Source: JAFAQB01 sp045808425 (GTDB lineage Archaea > Thermoproteota > Nitrososphaeria > Nitrososphaerales > Nitrososphaeraceae). Taken from it: a stretch of 64,000 nt of DNA. The stretch covers positions 1 to 64,000 of the forward strand of contig JBJMFM010000010.1 in the NCBI GenBank assembly GCA_045808425.1. Reading direction: 5' to 3'. The first letter of the stretch is position 1, and each line of letters opens with the position of its first letter. Below the pieces are notes generated by a model. That model did no database searches and was not told the DNA's origin. It was given only the letters and a program-made list of their open reading frames with translations. Shown here piece by piece: positions 1 to 8,403 of the stretch. A program made the position numbers and the translations under genes.

Positions 1-185
1 AGAATGCTGTCTTCGATCCACAAGCTCCGGGATTGTTTTTCCACTAAATTGTATCCAGCCTCAGTTAAATCAGCTCTATTGAGCGCCGGCAAATTTATCG
101 TTCTATCATCTTGGAATTTTACCAGCGCTGACAAAATTATAAGGTTTTTGATGTTCGTACTGTTTGTGAACCTAACGAATATCAT
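1..185 (-). CDS. Hypothetical protein, N-terminal part (runs off the window)
   Basis: An open frame on the minus strand begins at an ATG at 185 (N-terminus MIFVRFTNSTNIKNL) and stays open to the window edge. An in-frame stop lies six codons upstream of the ATG. The visible 61 residues have a protein-like composition (ILSALVKF, ALNRADLTEAGYNLV) but match no family I recognise. It could be the start of a real small protein or a fragment of a decayed gene, given the remnants that follow. Confidence 0.35.
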   Translation of the reverse strand, partial: MIFVRFTNSTNIKNLIILSALVKFQDDRTINLPALNRADLTEAGYNLVEKQSRSLWIEDSI

Positions 186-406
186 CCTGTCCCCACGAAC
201 TCAGTCTATGTGCTTTCTATCTATACTTGTTTGATTGTATGATTGATTTTGTATTTTGGCTTTTCCTAACTATCTGTCCGCACTCTTCAAATATTTCTTT
301 GACGTATAAAATACTAATATTGCTGTAGTAATAGAGGATAGATGTATGTGATAAGTCTCTTTGAGTAGAGACAAAATCATAGCAAGGGTTTCCGCGATTT
401 TCCCCT

Positions 407-721
407 TCATTGATTTGACAACAGCCTGATGAGATTCATCCTATAATTGTCGGATAGATTTACTTCAGTTCTCATTGCATTGATATACGATATTATTGTC
501 AAGGCGTTTTCTTTGTTTGATAATGACACCTCGTGAAGTAAATTAGAATAATGTGGAATCAATCCTGATGCAACGTACTCTATTTTTGTATCAAGCAGAG
601 GATCATTCATATTGTATTGTTGTTGCTGTTGGTACTGCTGTTGTTGTGGTTGCTGCTGTTTAATAACTGGGTTTTTATTTTTCAGAGTTGACAATTTTAT
701 TATATCAGTCTCATAAATCAA
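407..721 (-). pseudogene. N-terminal fragment resembling a thaumarchaeal tyrosine integrase
   Basis: The 104-residue product has a glutamine-rich stretch at residues 22-35 and then a segment reading ENALTIISYINAMRTEVNL and LSDNYRMNLIRLL. This resembles the SAM-like core-binding domain that opens thaumarchaeal tyrosine recombinases. The frame stops right after that domain, so the catalytic R..HxxR..Y region is absent. A neighbouring minus-strand frame stays open for about 47 codons below the stop, which would fit a frameshift but shows no integrase motif. I read it as a truncated integrase; it may instead be a stand-alone small protein. The resemblance is from memory of the family. Confidence 0.45.
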
Positions 722-764
722 CGTCAGAACTAAGCATATAAAGATGTATTATATGCATTGTAAT

Positions 765-1739
765 ATGAGAGTTATCATTTTTTCACATGAGTCTGACATA
801 GATGGACTATTTTCAGCAGCCATTGGATTGATTCGTTATCCTCAAGCTCGTACTATATTTCTCAGCTATGGAATTGAGAACTTCATTAAAATGCGAGATT
901 TTATTTATTATGCTATTTCTCCTAATAAAGAAGGAGGCATTTTTATCATCTCAGACCTTGGGCTCAATGATAACCTGATTGATATTTGTAAAATTATGTT
1001 TTCGAATGCAAAGAAAAATGGATGGCGAACAATATGGGTTGATCATCATCTGTGGTCACAGGAAGCAATAGAGGCGGTTAAGCCATATGTTGAACTTGTA
1101 ATCGATAATTCTGGCGAAAAATGTGCAGCCGACCTGATGTACGAGACCTTCTTGGCCGGAAATGATCTTGCAGCTAAACTCGCCAGCATAGCTCATACGA
1201 TGGATTTTTTTACGAAGGATCAGTATTTAACTCCAATCTCTGAACTCATTAGGTATTATCATAATTTTTCCAACTTCTATGACAGGCTTGTGAACCTTGC
1301 ACAAAAGTCGGCTACAGGGATTTTATGGGATATTGAAATGCAAGACCAATATAACAAGTACGTACAGCTGCGTGACAATGCAAAAAAACAGGTATTTTCT
1401 ACAATGTGCATTAAACAATTGCAAGATATAAAGGTCGTATTTATACAATCTTCACCTTTTATACAGACTAGTTTGTTTTCAGAAGAAGTTTTTCAAAGAA
1501 CACAAGCTGATCTTGCCATGTTTTACAGTAGCGAAGGCAAGGTAAGCATAAGGCGAAATAATGAAAAAATAGCATGCAGTGATATCTCTGCTAACCTGTT
1601 TGAAGGCGGCGGTCACAAATTTGCCGCAGGTGCAATTCTTCGCAGTGATCCTATGGATGTTGAAGCTGTTATACATGAGTTGGAGATAGCAATATTAACT
1701 GCCTTAGACACAAATAAAAAAACTGCCACTACTAGTTAA
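765..1739 (+). CDS. DHH-family phosphoesterase
   Basis: A 324-residue protein of the DHH/DHHA1 superfamily, which hydrolyses phosphodiester bonds in short oligonucleotides, cyclic dinucleotides or related substrates using two metal ions. The N-terminus has the metal motif SHESDIDGL (about residues 7-15). WVDHH, the family's signature, lies near residue 90. The C-terminal DHHA1 motif GGGHKFAAGA lies near residue 280. Three in-frame ATGs exist at 744, 753 and 765; I chose 765 because MRVIIFSHESD begins directly at the first beta strand of the domain. It is monocistronic, with an upstream divergent integrase fragment. Substrate cannot be told from sequence; NrnA-like nanoRNase or pApA phosphatase are options. 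Confidence 0.85.
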   Translation: MRVIIFSHESDIDGLFSAAIGLIRYPQARTIFLSYGIENFIKMRDFIYYAISPNKEGGIFIISDLGLNDNLIDICKIMFSNAKKNGWRTIWVDHHLWSQEAIEAVKPYVELVIDNSGEKCAADLMYETFLAGNDLAAKLASIAHTMDFFTKDQYLTPISELIRYYHNFSNFYDRLVNLAQKSATGILWDIEMQDQYNKYVQLRDNAKKQVFSTMCIKQLQDIKVVFIQSSPFIQTSLFSEEVFQRTQADLAMFYSSEGKVSIRRNNEKIACSDISANLFEGGGHKFAAGAILRSDPMDVEAVIHELEIAILTALDTNKKTATTS

Positions 1740-2132
1740 GTAAAATCAGATATATAGATGCAAAGTCAGTGTTTATGCATATGTGTATACACGTATCTCC
1801 TAGCTCAATAAAATAGGATAACAAAGTTATTGTTTTGATAACAGTTGTGTTATTCTGTGATTTTATCTTTTTACTAAGTTACAAACTAAGATATTATTCT
1901 ATTTTATTTATACAGAATATGATGCAGTACTAATAATATGTATAAGTTCATAAGCATACATGCAACTAGCAAGTATTTGATAACACACTAGGGATTGAAA
2001 CACTAATACGTACTTAGATAGTAGTGTGATGCATAACATAATTACTTCAATATATATGTCTGAATGATAGAGCTGATTTTTATGTGATCTTTATGATTTT
2101 CTTTGTTCTCTGAGCATTCATCACCTAAAAAT
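1740..2132. other. Intergenic, AT-rich, no gene seen
   Basis: This stretch is very AT-rich, with no open frame of coding character on either strand and no tRNA-like fold. It should contain the promoter of the following gene. I see nothing else in it. Confidence 0.5.
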
Positions 2133-2678
2133 ATGGACAGATTACAGCTTCTTATTAGTTTGTTTGGAAGGGACAATAAGAAATCTAAATGGAAAACAGA
2201 ATATGAATACTCAATATACAAGGTTTACGATTCGGAGAAGAAACTAGCGGGATATTTCTTTCCCCAATATAGTTCATTACAACGCCAAAGAACTAGCAGC
2301 AAACAACAAGAACGAGAGGAAGAGGAAGATAAAATTATTGAAAGAATGAACGAAGCACATGAAAAGGTTAGAGGAGGCAATCTTATGGTTCCAATGCTTA
2401 GGCTTAATTTACTTGACAATACAGAAGGTGTGGATCTGGATTATATTATTGAAACCTTAGATGTAAATCTCCAGAGAGCTAAAATATGGAAGGAGTGGCT
2501 AGAAACATATCATACAGAATTTGCCATATCAGGTGCTGCAATATATACTGCCAGAGAAGATCGGAATATGCTTTCAATTGCCCTTGGTATAGATTTAGAA
2601 ATGACGCTTGGAGAAAAGGAATTGGGGATAAATCTAACTCCATTATTAGATAAGTTACATACAGACGGAATGTTATAG
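2133..2678 (+). CDS. Hypothetical protein with charged central helix
   Basis: I do not recognise this protein (181 residues from the ATG at 2133; an alternative upstream ATG at 2103 would add ten residues). The middle is a strongly charged, probably helical segment (EREEEEDKIIERMNEAHEKV). The C-terminal half carries a hydrophobic, apparently folded region (FAISGAAIYTAREDRNML). There is no signal peptide, membrane segment or catalytic motif. Codon use and composition look like those of the neighbouring real genes. It stands alone between two AT-rich gaps. Confidence 0.6.
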   Translation: MDRLQLLISLFGRDNKKSKWKTEYEYSIYKVYDSEKKLAGYFFPQYSSLQRQRTSSKQQEREEEEDKIIERMNEAHEKVRGGNLMVPMLRLNLLDNTEGVDLDYIIETLDVNLQRAKIWKEWLETYHTEFAISGAAIYTAREDRNMLSIALGIDLEMTLGEKELGINLTPLLDKLHTDGML

Positions 2679-2842
2679 AATATCCGATTGGTTAAGAGGA
2701 TCCAAAGTGACTAGAAAGAAGAGTCAATAAGAGCACGTCTACTAATTTTTAGGATGAGCTAGATATCAGCAATGGGACTAACAAATAATTAATGTTATAT
2801 ATCTAAAAATATTATAGAGCCTATCTACAAAGGAATACATAG

Positions 2843-3208
2843 ATGGCGACGATATTGCTTGAATTCGTGATAATAATATTTGCCAAAGTCTTTGGTATTG
2901 CATACAAATGGCTACATGATCATCTTGTGGTATATGTTGTGAACTTAGCAAAGGGATTTGAGCTCGCGATAATTGTCATCATTGTAATAACGTTTTTATT
3001 GTTCAACCTATTCTTAACAATAAGATATCTAAGAAAACTGCCAAAATATTACGTTATAGAAATTGTAGATGCATATGGCAATAAAACTGCAGTTGAAGGC
3101 TTGAGACTAATTTTTGCTACATATGATGTCGCAGAAAGTTATGCTCGGTTTTACCAAGACATATATAAGGATCAATACAAATTCAGAGTAACTGGTCTTA
3201 AAGAATAA
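2843..3208 (+). CDS. Small membrane protein, unknown function
   Basis: A 121-residue protein with two hydrophobic segments: residues 3-20 (LLEFVIIIFAKVFGIAYKW) and 40-62 (AIIVIIVITFLLFNLFLTI). A soluble C-terminal tail of about 55 residues follows, containing YYVIEIVDAYGNKTAVEGL. The tail may be a small ligand- or protein-binding domain on the cytoplasmic side. I do not recognise the family. No operon partner is present. Confidence 0.6.
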   Translation: MATILLEFVIIIFAKVFGIAYKWLHDHLVVYVVNLAKGFELAIIVIIVITFLLFNLFLTIRYLRKLPKYYVIEIVDAYGNKTAVEGLRLIFATYDVAESYARFYQDIYKDQYKFRVTGLKE

Positions 3209-3912
3209 AGTCCGCTAGAAGTTATTGATATTAGCTCTATCTCATTGCATTTAGATTGTTGGTTGCTGCTTCTAAGTTAACTCTCTTGTTTAGGTCTTTG
3301 AATGTCAATCAATTGACTAATGCAAGACCTGTGGTGATCTTTCCACTGCTAATTTGGTGTCCTGCGATATTAGAAAAAAGAAAAAAATGGAAATGGAAAC
3401 AAGGTGACCTTCACAAATGGAAACTAATAAAAGCCACCTGCAGAATATTTCGAGATCCGCTAAGTACATGTTATGATTCTTCATAAGTTGTACTTAACTA
3501 GTAATACTAACTTTTAGATACTTGTCTTGCGATAATTGAGAGTTTAGCCTATCTGACAATCGGATTTGCAACTACATTTCTCGCCCTTGAGGTAGCATGG
3601 CACTTCACAGCATGCAAAGTTAAAGACAAGACAATAAAGCCCTGTTTGTATAAACAAATGGGCCTAATATCATAAATCTAAAGCGTGGGATCTACAGATC
3701 CAGTCGTACTTTTTAGTCCGGCTAGTTCAAGTCAACATACAAAACTATGCTATGATGCTAAATCGGTTATAAGTTCACATGACCAAGGAGGATAAGTCAT
3801 TCATTATAGTTTAGGTGAGATATAGTAATAAAATTTATCTACTAAATAGTATATTCTTTATCGAGTATTTGCAAAAGAATCAGGAAGATGGTAGTAGTAC
3901 CAATGTCAATAA
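3209..3912. other. Gene-poor stretch with a start-less open frame and a hairpin
   Basis: About 700 bases without a convincing gene. A plus-strand frame from 3511 to 3675 is open for 54 codons and reads like a membrane helix (LAYLTIGFATTFLALEVAW) but has no ATG, GTG or TTG start. A hairpin (GCCC and TTTGT arms pairing with ACAAA and GGGC, loop ATAA) lies at 3639-3663 inside it. The stretch precedes a degenerate response regulator, so it may be decayed coding sequence. Confidence 0.35.
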
Positions 3913-4188
3913 GGAAAAGAGCTTTTCGATATCAAGCAAGAAAAAATATTGCTTGTAGATGATGAATCACGTATTACCTCATCTCCAAAGATAGTGGACC
4001 ATATGAAACATTTCTACATTACAGCCACTAAAGATCATACCATCTATAAATTGAATTGCAGTGCCAACTCTAAAATGCGAATATTTATTGTAGTAAGCCG
4101 GCTTTATCTAAATACTAGCAAAAACAAAGTCTTGAGATCTATATCCATTTATCTAATTTTTTCTGCGAGCGAAATTTGTATGTATTAA
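3913..4188 (+). pseudogene. Degenerate response-regulator receiver domain
   Basis: The frame contains KILLVDDESRIT, the first beta strand and acidic pair (DDE) of a CheY-like receiver. It ends with SISIYLIFSASEICMY, matching the beta-4 region (hydrophobic strand then T/S-A) of thaumarchaeal receivers. Between them the phospho-acceptor Asp with its DxxMP motif cannot be found, and the conserved Lys segment is missing because the frame stops at 4188. No ATG precedes the VDDE motif; only a TTG at 3949 is available, which would start inside the first strand. I read this as an inactivated and truncated gene of the same kind as the intact receiver at 61264-61659. Confidence 0.55.
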
Positions 4189-4240
4189 TATAGATATAAG
4201 CATAGGTGACTGTATCAATACTATACAAAAAGTGAAGAAT

Positions 4241-5023
4241 ATGCCATTACTATTAAAAGATAAAGTTGGAGTGGTTACAGGATCTACTAGAGGAATAGGA
4301 TTTGCAATAGCAAAAGAGTTTGCAGAAAATGGTGGTGCGACCACTATCGTTTGCTCTAGGATTAGACAACAAGCGATAAAGGCAGCAGAGCAAATCAAAG
4401 GCAAAGTGTTTGCTGCTGAAATCGATGTGGCAGATGATTTTAGCGTAAGAGAATTTATGCAGCAAATATTATCTAAATTTGAACGAATTGATATCTTGGT
4501 AAATAATGCAGGTTTCCCTTACGATAGCAATATTTGGAGTAAAAAATTCCATGAGGTCACAGATGAAGAGTTACATAAGATACTAGCGATCGACCTTGAA
4601 GGTTCAGTACGCGTGTCTAGGGCGGTTATTTCTTCTATGCTCCGAAAAAATGCATTAAAAATGAGTAAAGACGGTGGGGTGATAATAAATATCTCTTCAA
4701 CTCCAGCACTTGCTGGATATACAAAGGGTGCTCCATATACTATTGCCAAAGCTGCAAATATTGGATTGACAAAATGTATAGCAATGGAATACGGCAGCGA
4801 AAATATCCGGGCCTATACCCTTGCACTTGGTAACATTGCAACATTAGCGACATATGGTGCAATGACTGAAAAAGAAAGAGATAAGGCTGCTGCAGAACCT
4901 CCGATGAAAAGATGGGGTAAACCAGAGGAAGTCGCCAAGATTGCTGCAAGTATTGCAAGTGATAATTTTTCCTTTGCGACTGGCAACACCATCGTAATAG
5001 ATGGCGGCACCGTGTTATGGTGA
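4241..5023 (+). CDS. Short-chain dehydrogenase/reductase (FabG-like)
   Basis: A 260-residue classical SDR. It has the Rossmann NAD(P)-binding motif TGSTRGIG near residues 13-20, the NNAG motif, the catalytic Ser in INISSTPA, and the YxxxK pair in YTIAKAA. It ends with the family's typical IDGG near the C-terminus. It should reduce a carbonyl or oxidise a hydroxyl group with NAD(P)(H); 3-oxoacyl reductase-type chemistry is the usual default. I chose the ATG at 4241 over the GTG at 4232 because MPLLLKDKVGVVTG is the usual spacing to the first strand. It stands alone, so the substrate is open. Confidence 0.85.
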   Translation: MPLLLKDKVGVVTGSTRGIGFAIAKEFAENGGATTIVCSRIRQQAIKAAEQIKGKVFAAEIDVADDFSVREFMQQILSKFERIDILVNNAGFPYDSNIWSKKFHEVTDEELHKILAIDLEGSVRVSRAVISSMLRKNALKMSKDGGVIINISSTPALAGYTKGAPYTIAKAANIGLTKCIAMEYGSENIRAYTLALGNIATLATYGAMTEKERDKAAAEPPMKRWGKPEEVAKIAASIASDNFSFATGNTIVIDGGTVLW

Positions 5024-5357
5024 TAGATCTGTTAAATTAATCAATCTAATCTATTGCCAATTTAATGTGATAATATGAGCTTCCTATTGCGATGAAGCTG
5101 AATACCAACAGATGTTATTATTATTGTCAATAACTGACGGTCATGACTACCAGTTAATTGTTAGAAATATTCAGAATGTTTTCTCCAATTTAGTATCATG
5201 TATGGGAGCCACATATATCTCTTAGATTCATATTTGTTCCAAAGCTTCAATAGTAGCTATCTTCCTGTGATAAAAGACTTTTTGAAGCCTTCTGCAGGCA
5301 TAACGATCAAATAATCTTCCTATTCTGCCATATGGTAGTTCAAAATAATTTCATCTA
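5024..5357. other. Intergenic with decayed coding-like minus frame
   Basis: A minus-strand frame from 5357 to 5161 reads like protein (LIVMPAEGFKKSF; LLLKLWNKYESKRY) but is interrupted by two stops. It lies directly downstream of the gene at 5358-5663, in another frame, so it could be the lost C-terminal part of that gene or another remnant. Nothing else is seen here. Confidence 0.3.
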
Positions 5358-5663
5358 TTACCTCTGTTTTTGCTTTTGGCTTTTGTTATTGTTATTGTTA
5401 TTGACATCAGAGAATCTGTGTAAATGTCTCCATTTTTTGAATGGTCCACTCAGCATTTCATCTGCATATTCGTATTGATTAGGACAAGACGAAGTTATTA
5501 TAGAATGCCACCTTTCTCTAAATATCATTACTATTCTACCTTCAATCCAAATTTCTGATGTTAGAGTAAGTTTCTGGCTCGTGGCATTTACAATCCTCAG
5601 GTTCAGCTTCTTTGAAACTTGCCGTCCACAATGATGCCAAATACAAAGAATAGAAATCGCCAT
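5358..5663 (-). CDS. Hypothetical protein with Asn-rich C-terminus
   Basis: A 101-residue protein I do not recognise. Its core (LNLRIVNATSQKLTLTSE, IWIEGRIVMIFRERWHSI) looks like a small beta-rich fold. The tail is a run of six asparagines followed by a K/Q-rich end. Coding-like sequence continues below its stop in another frame, so the C-terminus may have been altered by a frameshift in the repetitive tail. It sits with the next gene between an SDR and an integrase remnant. Confidence 0.45.
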   Translation of the reverse strand: MAISILCIWHHCGRQVSKKLNLRIVNATSQKLTLTSEIWIEGRIVMIFRERWHSIITSSCPNQYEYADEMLSGPFKKWRHLHRFSDVNNNNNNKSQKQKQR

Positions 5664-5753
5664 CTGGATAGGGTGTTAAATTTATTACTTTTATCATAGC
5701 TGGAAGGATAAGAATAAGTAATGCCTACATTGATTATTATTTGTATATATTAA

Positions 5754-6158
5754 CTAATCTGTAAAATTTTCATGATAGGCATCAGAGAACCTATCAGCTT
5801 TATTCTCATCATCTTGATAATATTCACTATATTCATCAGTAAATCTCTCCTCTTCAAATTGACGGTCACCTAGATAATTTTCTTCTTCTGCTAGTTGTTG
5901 TTCTTGATTATTATTATCCTTCTGTACTAGTTGCCATAAAAAGCTTGTATCTGACATTCCTATATTAGGAAATGAACTAACTTCTAGCCCTAGGTCACGT
6001 TGTGACTCTTGAATGATGCGTGCGTAGTGTTCCATTTTCTCGTATTCATCTTTATTCTTTGCAATGACATATCCTTTCCAAGCTTTGTGCAAAGCGCCCC
6101 ATACCTGGTTCTCAAAGAAAAATGAATCTAATAATTTTGACCTACCTGTATTAACCAT
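5754..6158 (-). CDS. Hypothetical protein, acidic C-terminus
   Basis: A 134-residue soluble protein. The N-terminal half (FFFENQVWGALHKAWKGYVI, then a charged helix with YARIIQESQRDLGL) looks helical. The C-terminal third is strongly acidic and rich in Asp, Glu and Tyr (DEYSEYYQDDENKADRF), probably disordered. No known motif is seen. It lies between a tRNA-linked integrase remnant and another orphan gene, so it may be left over from an integrated element; that is inference from position only. Confidence 0.5.
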   Translation of the reverse strand: MVNTGRSKLLDSFFFENQVWGALHKAWKGYVIAKNKDEYEKMEHYARIIQESQRDLGLEVSSFPNIGMSDTSFLWQLVQKDNNNQEQQLAEEENYLGDRQFEEERFTDEYSEYYQDDENKADRFSDAYHENFTD

Positions 6159-6401
6159 ATAATCTTGTTTTTTCCTTGATTTGTAGTAGGTACGAAGAGC
6201 GAATAGGTCATATCTTCCACGTCGGTTAAATTTGTGATATTTTATTGTGAATAGTTTTGCTTGAGATAATGGTACTCCATTTGTTTTTGGGGTTTAAAAA
6301 TTTTTTCGCACGAATAATGTTATGTTAAGTATGTAAGCAAAGTTATGTTATACATTAGGTGGCAACCATTTTGCGTCAGTCTCTATAGACCTTAACCAGA
6401 A

Positions 6402-6787
6402 TTATTTCGCAAGAGTCAGTTTACGAATTATGTGCCTCCTAGGCATTCCACGGACTATCATTTTCCAGTTAACAAGTTGAGCACAGCCATTCATTTCACA
6501 GAACAGCTTTGTAGCTTTATAGTAGTTTCTGATAGTCGCTTCAGCAATTTCACCGCTGCTCACTCTTTGCAGTTGAAAACTACCATGAATCTCTCTTCTA
6601 TCCATTGGGGATTGTGTTTAGCATTTAGCAGAAAATCTGTTGCTTGTTGATATATTGGTCCGTCTAACTTTAGATAATCAAGAAACACTTTGAATCTGCG
6701 AGGATATTGTCTTTTTGCATCCTTGGATTTTAGAGCATGCATAAATCTTGTCATCGAGTCTTGTTGTACTTGTGTGCTTACGGCCAA
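6402..6787 (-). pseudogene. Frameshifted, truncated tyrosine integrase N-terminus
   Basis: Two overlapping minus-strand frames together give one protein start. The first (6787 to about 6590) reads SMTRFMHALKSKDAKRQYP, RRFKVFLDYL and NPQWIEERFM. The second continues with GEIAEATIRNYYKATKLFCE, MNG, LVNWK and RGMPRR. This order matches the N-terminal core-binding domain of thaumarchaeal phage-type integrases as I remember them. A frameshift near 6590 breaks the gene, and it ends after about 130 residues without the catalytic domain. It starts 53 bases past the 3' end of tRNA-Arg(GCG), the usual place for an integrase after insertion into a tRNA gene. Confidence 0.75.
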
Positions 6788-6840
6788 CCTATGTCACGTA
6801 TTCTATATTTGTGGGCCCTAATAAAGCGACAAGATTGATG

Positions 6841-6915
6841 CGGGCCCAGAGGGATTTGAACCCTCGACCAACTGCTCCGCAGGCAGCCATTCTATCCAAG
6901 CTGAACTATGGACCC
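6841..6915 (-). tRNA. tRNA-Arg (anticodon GCG)
   Basis: The minus strand folds as a full cloverleaf of 75 bases. The acceptor pairs GGGTCCA with TGGGCCC. The D stem is GTTC/GAAT, and the anticodon stem GCTGC/GCAGT encloses loop CTGCGGA with anticodon GCG. The variable loop has 5 bases, the T arm is GAGGG-TTCAAAT-CCCTC, and the discriminator is G. No intron and no encoded CCA are seen. A TATA-like element (TTGATATAAGG on the minus strand) lies about 24-37 bases upstream. Its 3' end faces the integrase remnant at 6402-6787. Confidence 0.92.
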
Positions 6916-7383
6916 ATACAAGGCTTATCAGATATTGAACCTTATATCAAGTACCCGTACCTATGACTTGTTGCATCTGACAATAAAGATGTGGGTTCCA
7001 CGAACTGTACATCGGGGGCCGACTAAATATATATTGGAAGATGATAGATAGGACTGGCTAGCAGCAATTTGGAGCGAATATACATATATAAAAGATGTTG
7101 TTATGTCTAAACTAACCTTGGTTTTAAGACATCTCTATAGGTAACATGAGTGTAGATAACATGTGTTTTCTGTAAGACTACAGCTTGGTCCAATGGCCAT
7201 ACGACTCATCCATCGGCAACTTTGTGGCAGGGATTTTGAAAGAGGGCGTAATGTATTCATAGATTAAGCTATCACTAATTAATCAAACAATATTGGAATT
7301 ATACGCAAACTATATACAACTGGATATAACTTGAATAGTGCAAAACTATTAAACATCAAAACGTGTTCTTAGTGCTATCCATA
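6916..7383. other. Intergenic upstream of methionine synthase
   Basis: No open frame of coding character is seen in this 468-base stretch. It includes the tRNA-Arg promoter at its left end. A TATA-like stretch (AACTATATACAAC) about 70 bases before the metH start is the best promoter candidate. The segment near 7185-7255 is more GC-rich than its surroundings; I see no clear fold. Confidence 0.4.
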
Positions 7384-8358
7384 ATGAAAGTATCGTTTAT
7401 TGAGGTTTTTGAGAATCGGGTTCTTCTTTTTGATGGAGCAATGGGAACTGAAATTCAGGCCTTGAATCCAAAATTAGATGACTTTCCAGACAAAAAGGAT
7501 GGTTTTAATGATGGCCTTATTCTAAGCAGACCAGAATGGATCAAGCAAATTCATATGAACTATCTGAATGCAGGTGCAGACTGTATTGAAACCAATAGTT
7601 TTGGAAGCAACAAGTTGAAACTGGGAGAATATGGATTTGCAAATAGAACTGTTGAATTTAACAAAAAGACAGCTGAGCTCGCAAAAGAAGCCTGTAATTT
7701 GTTTTCTGATAAGCCAAGATACGTAATAGGTTCAATGGGTCCAACAGGATATCTGCCAAGCTCTGACGATCCGGATCTCGGACAAAAATCTCTCGATGAA
7801 ATAAGAGAGGCATTTGCATTACAAGCTGAAGGATTGATCTTAGGTAACTCCGATGCCTTGCTCATCGAGACAAGCCAGGACATACTCGAAGTAAAACTTG
7901 CGATTGAAGCATGTCACGAGGCAATCGAGAAAACTAAAACTGGCAGGAAAATTCCTATTATAGCCAATGTCACACTAGATCAGTACGGCAAGATGCTGCT
8001 TGGAACTAACATTCAGGCTGCTTATACAACCGTATGTGACATGGGCATTGATGTTTTTGGGTTGAATTGTTCGACCGGCCCAGTTGAAATGGAGCCAAGT
8101 GTTAGATGGCTTAGCGAACAGGATGAATTGCCTATACTGGTGATGCCAAATGCAGGCATGCCCCAAAATGAGGGCGGCAAAGCATTATACAAAATGACCC
8201 CCAAAGAAATTGCTGAAAAGCTGGAAGATTTTGTCCGAAATTATAAACGCGTTCGTATAATAGGAGGATGCTGTGGAACTAGACCCGCACATATATATGA
8301 ACTACGCAGGATGCTAGAGCAACATCAACAGCAGCGGCTGCAAGGGCACATAGCGTAA
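7384..8358 (+). CDS. metH: Methionine synthase, homocysteine-binding module (split MetH)
   Basis: A 324-residue protein equal to the first module of cobalamin-dependent methionine synthase. It binds homocysteine through zinc and receives the methyl group from methylcobalamin. It opens with LLFDGAMGTEIQ, has ETNSFGSN, and carries the zinc cysteines in GLNCSTGP (C229) and GGCCGT (C296, C297). The start is the ATG at 7384, giving MKVSFIEVF; an upstream TTG at 7363 is less likely. The remaining modules are encoded 45 bases downstream in a separate gene, so the enzyme is split after the Hcy domain and the two products must act together. Confidence 0.9.
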   Translation: MKVSFIEVFENRVLLFDGAMGTEIQALNPKLDDFPDKKDGFNDGLILSRPEWIKQIHMNYLNAGADCIETNSFGSNKLKLGEYGFANRTVEFNKKTAELAKEACNLFSDKPRYVIGSMGPTGYLPSSDDPDLGQKSLDEIREAFALQAEGLILGNSDALLIETSQDILEVKLAIEACHEAIEKTKTGRKIPIIANVTLDQYGKMLLGTNIQAAYTTVCDMGIDVFGLNCSTGPVEMEPSVRWLSEQDELPILVMPNAGMPQNEGGKALYKMTPKEIAEKLEDFVRNYKRVRIIGGCCGTRPAHIYELRRMLEQHQQQRLQGHIA

Positions 8359-8403
8359 GGTTTTAGATAGGTTTTCAATTAAAGGACAGCTGTATTTAAT
8401 CAA

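Noticed and set aside
3256..3486. Plus-strand 76-codon open frame
   Set aside because: TTG start, uneven composition and no recognisable segment; it ends in low-quality sequence. Treated as chance.
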